Assembly: GCF_014596525.1 (NCBI RefSeq)
Contig: NZ_MSJP01000083.1
Span: 1-64,000 of the forward strand
Source: Streptomyces sp. CBMA291
GTDB lineage: Bacteria > Actinomycetota > Actinomycetes > Streptomycetales > Streptomycetaceae
Length of the DNA: 64,000 bases
Direction of reading: 5' to 3'
The translations under genes and the position numbers were made by a program. Below, piece by piece: positions 25,689 to 33,324 of the stretch. The notes beneath the pieces are model-generated. The model was not told the origin of the DNA and ran no database searches. It saw only the letters and a list, made by a program, of their open reading frames with translations. Position 1 is the first letter of the stretch. Every line of letters begins with the position of its first letter.

Positions 25689-26515
25689 CACTCGTCCTCG
25701 CTTCCTGCGGCGCCGGTCGCCGGGGTGCCGGTTCGCGGGGCGCCTGTTCCTGCGGTGCCGATTGCTGCGGCGCCTGTTCCTGCGGTGCCGCCTTCCGGAG
25801 GGGTGCTGCCTTCTGGAGGGGCGCCGCCTTCCGGAGGGGTGCTGCCCAGATAGCCGCACGCCCGCGCACGGCGCAGGGCCTCTTCCTTCGCGCCGGGTGC
25901 GTCGAGGGGGCCGTCGACCAGGCCCGCGAAGCCGATGGCGACGCGGGCGCCGCCGATCGGCACGAGTCCGACCTCCGCCGCGCCGCCCGGGTCGAAGCGG
26001 AAGGAGGCTCCGGCGGGGACGGCGAGGCGCATGCCGTAGGCGGCGGCGCGGTCGAAGTCAAGCCGGGGGTTGGCCTCGAAGAAGTGGAAGTGGGAGGTGA
26101 CGCTGACGGGGACGGCGGCCGTGTTCCGTACGAGGAGGGTGAGCGCCGGTTCGTCCTCCGGGTGGCCGGGGCCGGGGAGCAGCGCGCCGGGGGCCGCCGG
26201 GCCGAGTCCGCCGCCGCCGATGGGGTCGGAGACGATCGCGAGCCGGGAGCCGTCGTCGAAGACGGCCTCCACCTGGACCTCGGTGACCACGTCGGCGACG
26301 CCGGGGAGGACGTCGTCGGGGCCGAGGACCGCGCGGGCCGCCTCGATCGCCTCGGCGAGCCGCCTGCCGTCGCGGGCCGCCTCGCAGACGGTGTCGGCGA
26401 TGAGGGCGGTGGCCTCGGGGACGTTGAGCCGCAGGCCCCGGGCCCGGCGGGCGCGGGCGAGTTCGGCGGCTCCGAAGAGCAGCAACCGGTCGCGTTCCGT
26501 AGGGGTCAGTCGCAT
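25688..26515 (-). CDS. ureAB: Urease gamma/beta fusion subunit
   Basis: A 275-residue fusion. Residues 1-100 are UreA-like (MRLTPTERDRLLLFGAAELA, then LNVPEATALI). Residues 110-225 are UreB-like, with SHFHFFEANPRLDFDR. The last 45 residues are an unusual low-complexity tail of PPEGG/PPEGS repeats followed by Gly/Thr/Ala. ATG 26515 is preceded by GGAGG 12 nt upstream. It is the first gene of the ureAB-ureC-aguA-tetR operon and has a well-formed promoter overlapped by a palindrome. Confidence 0.9.
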   Translation of the reverse strand: MRLTPTERDRLLLFGAAELARARRARGLRLNVPEATALIADTVCEAARDGRRLAEAIEAARAVLGPDDVLPGVADVVTEVQVEAVFDDGSRLAIVSDPIGGGGLGPAAPGALLPGPGHPEDEPALTLLVRNTAAVPVSVTSHFHFFEANPRLDFDRAAAYGMRLAVPAGASFRFDPGGAAEVGLVPIGGARVAIGFAGLVDGPLDAPGAKEEALRRARACGYLGSTPPEGGAPPEGSTPPEGGTAGTGAAAIGTAGTGAPRTGTPATGAAGSEDE

Positions 26516-26546
26516 TGCCCCGGGCACCTCCTGCACTGGCCTGCAT

Positions 26547-26570
26547 GGATTTGAGTGCCACTCTAAATCC
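26547..26570 (-). promoter_or_regulatory. Palindromic operator over the ureAB promoter
   Basis: Arms GGATTTGAGTG and CACTCTAAATCC around a central C form an inverted repeat with one unpaired base; the core GAGTGCCACTC is perfect. It covers the -10 element. Size and position fit a TetR-type repressor site, the obvious candidate being the TetR encoded at the end of the operon. Confidence 0.6.
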
Positions 26571-26588
26571 CGGAACGACGGATTCCAA
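26560..26588 (-). promoter_or_regulatory. Promoter of the urease-like/agmatine operon
   Basis: On the minus strand TTGGAA (26588-26583) and TAGAGT (26565-26560) are 17 bp apart. Transcription would start near 26553, about 38 nt before the ureAB ATG. Confidence 0.65.
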
Positions 26589-26636
26589 GGGGGTGGGGCG
26601 GTGGCGGGGTGGCACCGGACAGGGCGACGCGCACGC

Positions 26637-26746
26637 GCGGCCGGGCGTCCCCGGGTACGCGGCCGGGCGTCACCAAGTACGCGGCCGGGCGTCACCAAGT
26701 ACGCGGCCGGGCGTCACCAAGTACGCGGTCCGGCGTCCCCGGATGC
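26637..26746. repeat. 22-bp tandem repeat array
   Basis: Five head-to-tail 22-bp units (26637, 26659, 26681, 26703, 26725). The middle three are identical; the outer two differ at 3-6 positions. Each unit carries GGCGTCACCAAGTACGCGG or a close variant. The array lies in the 329-bp gap between ilvE and ureAB, in which no gene is visible; further degenerate copies continue to about 26790. There are no unique spacers, so it is not CRISPR. Confidence 0.88.
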
Positions 26747-26844
26747 GACGGAGCCCGCTCACGGCCGGGCGCCACCGGATACGACGGAGCCCCCGGCGCG
26801 GTGTGCGTCCGGGGGCGTGTCGGAGAGCGAGGGGGCGGGGTCCG

Positions 26845-27933
26845 TCAGCCCAGCTCGTGCATCCAGCCGTGCTTGTCCTCGGTCTTGCCGGTCTGGACGG
26901 CGAGCAGCGCCTCACGCAGCTTCATGGTGATCTCGCCGGGCTCGCCGCCGGACTGCTTCCACTCGCCGCGCTCGGACTTGACCGTGCCGACGGGGGTGAT
27001 CACGGCGGCGGTGCCGCAGGCGAAGACCTCGGTGAGGGTGCCGTTCGCGGAGTCGGCCTGCCACTGGTCGATGGAGACGCGGCCCTCCTCCGGCTCCAGA
27101 CCGAGATCGGCCGCCAGGGCGAGCAGCGAGTCACGGGTGATGCCCGCGAGCAGCGAACCGGTGAGGGTGGGGGTGATCAGCTTGTTCCCGTACACGAAGT
27201 ACAGGTTCATGCCGCCCAGCTCCTCGACCCACTTGTGCTCCACGGCGTCGAGGTAGGCGACCTGGTCGCAGCCCTTCTCGGCGGCTTCGGCCTGGGCGAG
27301 CAGGGAGGCGGCGTAGTTGCCGCCGGTCTTGGCGTCGCCGACGCCGCCGGGGACGGCGCGGACGCGGTTCTCCGAGAGCCAGATGGAGACGGGCTTCACG
27401 CCGCCGGGGAAGTACGGGCCCGCCGGGGAGGCGATGACGACGAAGAGGTACTCGTTCGCCGGGCGGACGCCGAGACCGACCTCCGTCGCGATCATGAAGG
27501 GGCGCAGGTAGAGCGAGGCCTCGCCGCCGTGCTCCGGGACCCACTCCTTGTCCTGCCGGACGAGGGCGTCACAGGCCTCGACGAAGGTCTCGACGGGCAG
27601 CTCGGGCATGGCGAGCCGGCGGGCGGAGGCGACGAAGCGGCGCGCGTTGGCGTCCGGGCGGAAGCTGGCGACCGAGCCGTCGGGGCGGCGGTAGGCCTTG
27701 AGCCCCTCGAAGATCTCCTGCGCGTAGTGCAGGACGTTGGTGGCCGGGTCGAGGGCGAGCGGACCGTACGGGACGAGCTGGGCGTCGTGCCAGCCCTGCG
27801 CCTCGGTCCACCGGATGGTGACCATGTGGTCGGTGAAGTGGCGTCCGAATCCCGGGTTGGCCAGGATCGCCTCGCGCTCCGCCGCGGAGAGCGGGGTGGA
27901 GGTGGGCTTCAGCTCGATCGTGGGCGTCGTCAT
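26845..27933 (-). CDS. ilvE: Branched-chain amino acid aminotransferase
   Basis: A 362-residue class IV PLP aminotransferase performing the last step of Val, Ile and Leu synthesis. LHYAQEIFEGLKAYRRPDGS, the PLP-lysine segment DAKTGGNYAASLL, and EVFACGTAAVITPVG are the BCAT signatures. ATG 27933 follows GAAGGA; a longer reading to 28134 is not supported. A promoter lies at 28057-28085, so it is transcribed separately from leuB. Confidence 0.95.
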   Translation of the reverse strand: MTTPTIELKPTSTPLSAAEREAILANPGFGRHFTDHMVTIRWTEAQGWHDAQLVPYGPLALDPATNVLHYAQEIFEGLKAYRRPDGSVASFRPDANARRFVASARRLAMPELPVETFVEACDALVRQDKEWVPEHGGEASLYLRPFMIATEVGLGVRPANEYLFVVIASPAGPYFPGGVKPVSIWLSENRVRAVPGGVGDAKTGGNYAASLLAQAEAAEKGCDQVAYLDAVEHKWVEELGGMNLYFVYGNKLITPTLTGSLLAGITRDSLLALAADLGLEPEEGRVSIDQWQADSANGTLTEVFACGTAAVITPVGTVKSERGEWKQSGGEPGEITMKLREALLAVQTGKTEDKHGWMHELG

Positions 27934-28056
27934 GAGTGCGTGTCCTTCACCGGTTGTATGGGCAGGACCGCGCGCGTACGCCCTCGTCGCCGGGGGACGG
28001 CTGTCCCCGGCGCACCGGACGTCCGAGCATGCCCGCATGCCGCGGCCCCACGTTCG

Positions 28057-28085
28057 ATTATCGCTCGCGGGGACCGCTGGGTGAA
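28057..28085 (-). promoter_or_regulatory. Promoter of ilvE
   Basis: On the minus strand TTCACC (28085-28080) and GATAAT (28062-28057) are 17 bp apart; the -10 is close to consensus. The 5' leader is about 115 nt and holds no leader peptide that I could recognise. Confidence 0.6.
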
Positions 28086-28138
28086 ACGGGTGACACGGTC
28101 CGAATTCAGAGGATGTCGCCCGGTGACCGCACAAGGGG

Positions 28139-28173
28139 GCAGCCGCCGGGCGCTGGGGCGACCCGACGGCTGC
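28139..28173 (-). terminator. Terminator of leuB
   Basis: A 12-bp stem (28139-28150 with 28162-28173, one T-G pair) and 11-nt loop, 23 bp past the leuB stop. Confidence 0.65.
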
Positions 28174-28195
28174 TGAGGATGTCAGTCGGCGCGGG

Positions 28196-29236
28196 TCAGC
28201 TCGCTACTCGCGCGGCGAGCGCGTCGCCGATCTCCCGCGTGCCGCGGACGCTGTCGCCGCGCTCGGTGAGGTCGGCCGCGACGGCCTCCTCGACCCGGGT
28301 GGCCTCGGCCTCGTGACCGAGGTGGCGCAGCAGGAGGGCGACGGAGAGGACGGTGGCCGTGGGGTCGGCCTTGCCCTGGCCCGCGATGTCCGGCGCGGAG
28401 CCGTGGACCGGCTCGAACATGGACGGGAACTCGCGGCTCGGGTTGATGTTGCCCGAGGCGGCGACGCCGATGCCGCCGGAGACGGCCGCGGCGAGGTCGG
28501 TGATGATGTCGCCGAAGAGGTTGTCGGTGACGATCACGTCGAAGCGCGCCGGGTCGGTGACGAGGAAGATCGTCGCCGCGTCGACGTGCAGGTAGTCGGT
28601 GGTGACCTCGGGGAACTCGGCCGCGACCGTCTCGAAGATGTTCGTCCAGAGGTGCCCGGCGAAGGTCAGCACGTTGTTCTTGTGGACCAGCGTGAGCTTC
28701 TTGCGCGGGCGGGCCTGGGCGCGGGCGAAGGCGTCCCGGACGACTCGCTCGACACCGAAGGCGGTGTTGACCGAGACCTCGGTGGCGACCTCGTGCGGGG
28801 TGCCCTTGCGGATGGTGCCGCCGTTGCCGGTGTACGGGCCCTCGGTGCCCTCGCGGACCACGACGAAGTCGATCGCGGGCTCACCGGCGAGCGGGGTGGC
28901 CACGCCGGGGAGCAGCTTCGAGGGGCGCAGGTTCACATGATGGTCGAAGGCGAAGCGGAGCTTGAGCAGGAAGCCCCGCTCCAGGACGCCGGAGGGCACC
29001 GACGGGTCGCCGATGGCGCCCAGCAGGATGGCGTCGTGCTTCTTGAGGGAGTCGAGGTCGGCGTCGGTGAGGGTCTCACCGGTGGCGTGGTAGCGCTTGG
29101 CACCGAAGTCGTATTCCTCGGTCTCCAGCTTCACGTCCTGGGGAAGGACGGCCGCGAGGACCTTGAGGCCCTCGGCCACGACCTCCTGGCCGATGCCGTC
29201 GCCGGGAATGACTGCGAGATTGATGCTGTGAGACAT
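28196..29236 (-). CDS. leuB: 3-isopropylmalate dehydrogenase
   Basis: A 346-residue NAD-dependent beta-decarboxylating dehydrogenase of leucine synthesis. IPGDGIGQEVV at residues 10-20, the substrate-binding Arg region, and VTDNLFGDIITDLAAAVSGG with FEPVHGSAPDIAGQGKADP are family signatures. It is the short actinobacterial form. ATG 29236 opens the gene; no leuA, leuC or leuD is adjacent. Confidence 0.95.
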   Translation of the reverse strand: MSHSINLAVIPGDGIGQEVVAEGLKVLAAVLPQDVKLETEEYDFGAKRYHATGETLTDADLDSLKKHDAILLGAIGDPSVPSGVLERGFLLKLRFAFDHHVNLRPSKLLPGVATPLAGEPAIDFVVVREGTEGPYTGNGGTIRKGTPHEVATEVSVNTAFGVERVVRDAFARAQARPRKKLTLVHKNNVLTFAGHLWTNIFETVAAEFPEVTTDYLHVDAATIFLVTDPARFDVIVTDNLFGDIITDLAAAVSGGIGVAASGNINPSREFPSMFEPVHGSAPDIAGQGKADPTATVLSVALLLRHLGHEAEATRVEEAVAADLTERGDSVRGTREIGDALAARVAS

Positions 29237-29340
29237 GTCGGCACCCTACTCTCCGTCCCACGGTCTGACACGACTACGTCCACCATGTGGACCAATGAAG
29301 CCGGTCGACCGGCGGGGAGGCCGATGTCGGCGGCCGGTGT

Positions 29341-29392
29341 CAGCGGCCCGCGCCAGTGGCTCGTGTCAGTGGCCCGTGTCAGTGGCCGGTGG
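29341..29392. repeat. 13-bp tandem repeat
   Basis: Four head-to-tail copies of a 13-bp unit (consensus CAGTGGCCCGTGT) at 29341, 29354, 29367 and 29380. The last two overlap the end of the small gene 29379-29510, including its stop. Confidence 0.8.
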
Positions 29393-29510
29393 ATCCGCCG
29401 TTGTCACGGCGGTCGAGGGCGCGCTGGAGGGCGGCGGCGGCGTTCTGGCGGGCGTCGTCGCTGGGACGGCCGGCGGAGTGGCGGACGCGACGGGTGGGCT
29501 GAGCGGCCAT
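29379..29510 (-). CDS. Small basic protein, 43 residues
   Basis: A short ORF in the 600-bp gap between leuB and the acetyltransferase gene. It encodes a 43-residue basic peptide beginning MAAQPTRRVRHSAGRPSDDA with an Ala/Arg-rich helix (ARQNAAAALQRALDRR). An AAGGAG site lies 9 nt before ATG 29510. It has no signal peptide or membrane segment. The family is unknown to me; the good ribosome binding site and Streptomyces codon use support it as real. Phased GATC repeats lie 41-90 bp upstream of its start. Confidence 0.6.
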   Translation of the reverse strand: MAAQPTRRVRHSAGRPSDDARQNAAAALQRALDRRDNGGSTGH

Positions 29511-29550
29511 GGGGATCGACTCCTTGGGATCGGTGGTGATCCGGACGTAC

Positions 29551-29600
29551 GGAGATCAGCGGAGATCCGTGGTGATCAACGGAGATCAGAGGTGATCGAA
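29551..29600. repeat. Five 10-bp phased GATC repeats
   Basis: Five contiguous decamers of the form GG(A/T)GATCNNN begin at 29551, 29561, 29571, 29581 and 29591. Two further GATC sites lie at about 29528 and 29538. The period equals one helical turn, placing every GATC on the same face of the DNA, 41-90 bp upstream of the small gene. Confidence 0.85.
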
Positions 29601-29654
29601 GGCGCCGGAGGGGGCGGGGAGCGCGGCCACAGGGGTTACCTGCTCGAAGGGCAT
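29586..29654 (-). CDS. Possible upstream peptide, 22 residues
   Basis: ATG 29654 opens MPFEQVTPVAALPAPSGAFD plus two residues; it ends inside the GATC repeats. GAGAG precedes the start by a few bases. It could be a leader peptide for the 43-residue gene or a chance ORF. Confidence 0.25.
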   Translation of the reverse strand: MPFEQVTPVAALPAPSGAFDHL

Positions 29655-29836
29655 CGCGCTCTCGACCGCCATTCGCTGATGAAGCGAGACGTTCGGCTTC
29701 TACAAAGCTAGGGCAGGAGACCGCATCTGTCTCCACAATTACTCGGACTTCCTACTATCTGAGACGGCGAAGCCGCCGGAGTCCGTACCAACCCCCTCAG
29801 GCCCCCGGCCCGGCACCCTCTGACCGTCCCCCGCCC

Positions 29837-30373
29837 TCAGGTCACGTCCCCGTCCCGCCAGTCGAAGACGAGGGCGGCTGCCGGGTCGGGCCGTTCGCGT
29901 CCGGGCGTCGGGCGCAGGAAGACGGAGCCCTCCTCCTCGGCGAGCCTGACGGTTCCCGAGGGCGTGAGCACCTCGATGTGTCCCGGCCAGGTCCACCAGC
30001 CGCGCGCCCGGTAGAGCGCGGCGCCCGCCCGGGACGCGGAGAGGGCCCCGAAGTGGTGCGTTCCCTCGATGATCCGTTCCAGCTCGGCCATCACGGCGCC
30101 GCCGAGTCCCTGTCGGCGCAGGTCGGCCCGGACGGCGACCCCTTCGACGTATCCGACGCGGTACGAGCGGCCCCGGTGCAGCAGGCGTCGCTGGACGACG
30201 GCCCCGTGGGCGGCGATCCCCCGCTCGTCCTCGGCCCAGACGTGGACCCCGCCGAGGGCGTGGTCCCAGTCGTCCTCGGAGAAGTCCCCCTCGAAGGCCT
30301 CGTCGAGCAGGGTCCGTACGGCCCGGAGCCGGTCGGCGCCGAGCCGGTGGGTGGGGGCGGTCCGCAGAAGCAT
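29837..30373 (-). CDS. aac(2'): Aminoglycoside 2'-N-acetyltransferase family protein
   Basis: A 178-residue GNAT protein that follows the AAC(2')-I family closely along its length: AFEGDFSEDDWDHALGGVHV, AAHGAVVQRRLLHRG, YVEGVAVRADLRRQGLG (acetyl-CoA loop), FGALSASRAGAALYRARGW and a C-terminal DWRDGDV. In mycobacteria this family acetylates the 2'-amino group of gentamicin-type aminoglycosides and is intrinsic. It is a single gene downstream of pruA behind a terminator, with no aminoglycoside biosynthesis genes near. Confidence 0.85.
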   Translation of the reverse strand: MLLRTAPTHRLGADRLRAVRTLLDEAFEGDFSEDDWDHALGGVHVWAEDERGIAAHGAVVQRRLLHRGRSYRVGYVEGVAVRADLRRQGLGGAVMAELERIIEGTHHFGALSASRAGAALYRARGWWTWPGHIEVLTPSGTVRLAEEEGSVFLRPTPGRERPDPAAALVFDWRDGDVT

Positions 30374-30455
30374 GATCCCAGCGTCTCACGCACGGGTCCG
30401 CCCCTGCCGGACACGGAACCGCCCCGGAAGAAGCGGTGGCCCCGGGGAAATGGGA

Positions 30456-30497
30456 ACCGCCCGCCTTCCCGGTTGGGGGACCGGGAAGGCGGGCGGT
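30456..30497 (-). terminator. Terminator of the pruB-pruA operon
   Basis: A perfect 18-bp stem (30456-30473 with 30480-30497) and 6-nt loop, 33 bp past the pruA stop. Confidence 0.85.
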
Positions 30498-30529
30498 GGT
30501 CTGTGCCGCCCGAGGGCGGCGGGAGGGCG

Positions 30530-32170
30530 TCAGCCCATGTGCGGGTAGCCGTACTCGGTCGGCGGAACCAGGGTCTCCTTGATGGCGCGGGTCAGCGTCC
30601 AGCGCATCAGGTTCTGGGGGGCACCGGCCTTGTCGTTGGTGCCCGACGCGCGGCCGCCACCGAAGGGCTGCTGGCCGACGACGGCACCGGTCGACTTGTC
30701 GTTGATGTAGAAGTTGCCCGCCGCGAAGCGGAGCTTCTCCATCGTGTACGCGGCCGCGGCGCGGTCGCCGGAGATGACCGAGCCGGTGAGGGCGTAGTCC
30801 GAGACCGACTCCATCTGGGTCAGCATCTCGTCGTACTTCTCGGCAGAACTGTCGTCGTAGACGTGGATGGCGAGGATCGGGCCGAAGTACTCGGCCTTGA
30901 AGACCTCGTTCTCCGGGTCGGAGCACTCGATGACGGTCGGGCGGACGAAGTAGCCCACCGAGTCGTCGTAGGTGCCACCGGCGATGATCGTGCAGCTCGG
31001 GTCGGCGGTCGCACGGTCGATCGCGGCCTTGTTCTTGGCGAACGAGCGCTCGTCGATGACGGCGCCGATGAAGTTCGACAGATCGGTGACGTCACCCATG
31101 GTGATGCCGTCGATCTCAGCGGCGAACTCCTCCTTGAAGCCGTCGTTCCAGATGGACGCCGGGACGTACGCACGCGAGGACGCGGAGCACTTCTGGCCCT
31201 GGAACTCGAAGGAGCCGCGGGTCAGGGCGGTCTTCAGGATGGCGCGGTCGGCGCTGGGGTGGGCGACGACGAAGTCCTTGCCGCCGGTCTCGCCGACGAT
31301 CCGCGGGTACGAGCGGTACTTCTCGATGTTGTTGCCGACGGTCTTCCACAGGTGCTGGAAGGTCCGGGTCGAACCGGTGAAGTGGATGCCCGCGAGGTCG
31401 CGGTGGTTCAGGGCCACCTCGGAGACGGCGATGCCGTCGCCGGTCACCAGGTTGATGACGCCCTTCGGCAGGCCGGCCTCCTCCAGAAGCTCCATGAGGA
31501 GCACGGCGGAGTGGGTCTGCGTCGGGGACGGCTTCCAGACCACCACGTTGCCCATGAGGGCGGGGGCGGTGGGCAGGTTGCCCGCGATGGCCGTGAAGTT
31601 GAACGGCGTGATCGCGTAGACGAAGCCTTCGAGCGGGCGGTGGTCCAGACGGTTCCACACGCCCGGCGAGTTGGCCGGGGGCTGCTCGGCCAGGATCTGG
31701 CGGGCGTACGCCACGTTGAAGCGCCAGAAGTCGACGAGCTCGCACGGGGTGTCGATCTCGGCCTGCTGGGCGGTCTTCGACTGGCCGAGCATGGTGGACG
31801 CGGCCAGCGTCTCGCGCCACGGGCCGGCCAGCAGCTCGGCGGCGCGCAGGATGATCGCGGCGCGGTCGTCGAAGGACATCGCGCGCCAGGCCGGAGCGGC
31901 GGCCAGGGCCGCGTCGATGGCGTCCTGGGCGTCCTGCTCGGTGGCGCCGCGGAAGGTGCCGATGACCGCCTTGTGATTGTGCGGCTGGACGACCTTGAAC
32001 TCTTCGCCGCCGCCGAGGCGCTTCACGCCGCCGATGGTCATCGGCAGCTCGCGCGGGTTCTCGGCCAGCTCCTTGAGCTTGATCTCAAGGCGGGCACGCT
32101 CGGGCGAGCCGGGGGCGTAGCTGTGCACCGGCTCGTTGACCGGAGCGGGGACCTGGGTGACAGCGTCCAT
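30530..32170 (-). CDS. pruA: L-glutamate gamma-semialdehyde (P5C) dehydrogenase
   Basis: A 546-residue aldehyde dehydrogenase of the 1-pyrroline-5-carboxylate type, which makes glutamate from the proline breakdown intermediate. PFNFTAIAGNLPTAPALMGN, IVGETGGKDFVVAHPSAD and the catalytic Cys in GSFEFQGQKCSASSR are specific for this group. Length matches the RocA/PruA family. It lies 33 bp downstream of pruB on the same strand. Confidence 0.95.
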   Translation of the reverse strand: MDAVTQVPAPVNEPVHSYAPGSPERARLEIKLKELAENPRELPMTIGGVKRLGGGEEFKVVQPHNHKAVIGTFRGATEQDAQDAIDAALAAAPAWRAMSFDDRAAIILRAAELLAGPWRETLAASTMLGQSKTAQQAEIDTPCELVDFWRFNVAYARQILAEQPPANSPGVWNRLDHRPLEGFVYAITPFNFTAIAGNLPTAPALMGNVVVWKPSPTQTHSAVLLMELLEEAGLPKGVINLVTGDGIAVSEVALNHRDLAGIHFTGSTRTFQHLWKTVGNNIEKYRSYPRIVGETGGKDFVVAHPSADRAILKTALTRGSFEFQGQKCSASSRAYVPASIWNDGFKEEFAAEIDGITMGDVTDLSNFIGAVIDERSFAKNKAAIDRATADPSCTIIAGGTYDDSVGYFVRPTVIECSDPENEVFKAEYFGPILAIHVYDDSSAEKYDEMLTQMESVSDYALTGSVISGDRAAAAYTMEKLRFAAGNFYINDKSTGAVVGQQPFGGGRASGTNDKAGAPQNLMRWTLTRAIKETLVPPTEYGYPHMG

Positions 32171-32203
32171 GAGTCGCGTAACTCCTTCTGAGGGGTGGTG
32201 GGC

Positions 32204-33130
32204 TCAGCCCTTGGTGAGGATGGAGCGGCCGAAGAAGAGCAGGTTGGCCGGCTTCTCCGCGAGACGGCGCATGAAGTAGCCGTACCAGTCGGTGCCGTAG
32301 GCCGTGTACACGCGCATGCGGTGGCCCTCGGCGGCGAGGCGGTGCTGCTCCTCGCTGCGGATGCCGTACAGCATCTGGAACTCGTACTGGTCCAGCTTGC
32401 GGCCGGCGCGACGGGCCAGCTCCTGGCCGATGGCGATCAGGCGCGGGTCGTGCGAGCCGATCATCGGGTAGCCCTCGCCGTCCATCAGGATCTTCAGGAT
32501 CCGGACGTACGCCTTGTCGATCTCGGGCTTCTCCTGGATGGCGACGGAGGCGGGCTCCTTGTAGGCGCCCTTCACGATCCGCACCCGGGAACCGTTCGCG
32601 GCGAGGCGACGGGCGTCGTCCTCGGTGCGGAACAGGTAGGCCTGGATGACGCAGCCGGTCTGCGGGAAGTCCTTCCGCAGCTCCTCGTGGATGGCGAACA
32701 TCGAGTCGAGGGTGGTGTGGTCCTCGGCGTCCAGGGTGACCGTGGTGCCGATCTCGGCGGCGGCCTCGACGACCGGGCGGACGTTGGAGAGGGCCAGCTC
32801 GTGCCCGTTCTCCAGCGACTGGCCGAACATCGACAGCTTGACGGACATCTCGGCGCGCTCGCCGAGGCCCAGCTCCTTGAGGCGCCCGATGAGCTCCAGG
32901 TAGGCGTCACGGGCGGCGTACGACTGCTCGACGGTGGTGATGTCCTCACCGACGACGTCGAGCGTGACCTCCAGGCCGCGGTCGCTCAGTTCCTGGACGA
33001 TCGGGACGACGTGGTCGACCTTCTCGCCGGCGATGAAGCGGGCGACGACCTGCTTGGTCCCGGGCGCAGCCGAAACGAAACGGCGCATCTTGTCGCTGCG
33101 CGACGCGGCGAGGATCACGGGACCCAGCAC
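32204..33130 (-). CDS. pruB: Proline dehydrogenase (monofunctional)
   Basis: A 308-residue FAD-linked proline dehydrogenase. The TIM-barrel core includes SVKLSMFGQSLENGHELA, TLDAEDHTTLDSM, IVKGAYKEPASVA and FQMLYGIRSEEQ, and ends with RRLAEKPANLLFF. It oxidises proline to P5C and feeds pruA. GTG 33130 lies 6 nt after GGAGG, which rules out the longer reading to 33151. It is divergently transcribed from pruC, as in mycobacteria. Confidence 0.94.
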   Translation of the reverse strand: MLGPVILAASRSDKMRRFVSAAPGTKQVVARFIAGEKVDHVVPIVQELSDRGLEVTLDVVGEDITTVEQSYAARDAYLELIGRLKELGLGERAEMSVKLSMFGQSLENGHELALSNVRPVVEAAAEIGTTVTLDAEDHTTLDSMFAIHEELRKDFPQTGCVIQAYLFRTEDDARRLAANGSRVRIVKGAYKEPASVAIQEKPEIDKAYVRILKILMDGEGYPMIGSHDPRLIAIGQELARRAGRKLDQYEFQMLYGIRSEEQHRLAAEGHRMRVYTAYGTDWYGYFMRRLAEKPANLLFFGRSILTKG

Positions 33131-33277
33131 GGGGCACCTCCAAAGGAGCAAGGGTAGAACGGGGCCATATCCGGATCAAGGGAATGAACCGGTAACAGCA
33201 CGGAGAACCACCGTGAAACCTATGGATCGCTCCGATCGTCCGCCATCTACAGCTGTCACGCATCCGTGGCCCACCTC

Positions 33278-33293
33278 TCAGACAACTGTCTGA
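33278..33293. promoter_or_regulatory. Palindrome between pruB and pruC
   Basis: TCAGACAACTGTCTGA is a perfect 16-bp palindrome 31 bp before pruC in the 194-bp divergent gap. It is a candidate site for the PucR-type regulator PruC, acting on itself and on pruBA. Confidence 0.5.
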
Positions 33294-33324
33294 AGGATCC
33301 GGGGAGGGGTGCGAGAATGGGCCC

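Noticed and set aside
22983..25853. A 956-codon plus-strand frame opposite aguA and ureC
   Set aside because: Antisense shadow of two conserved enzymes; Gly/Asp/Val-rich with no motifs.
26637..26790. CRISPR-like array
   Set aside because: Units are directly adjacent with no unique spacers, and no cas genes are present.
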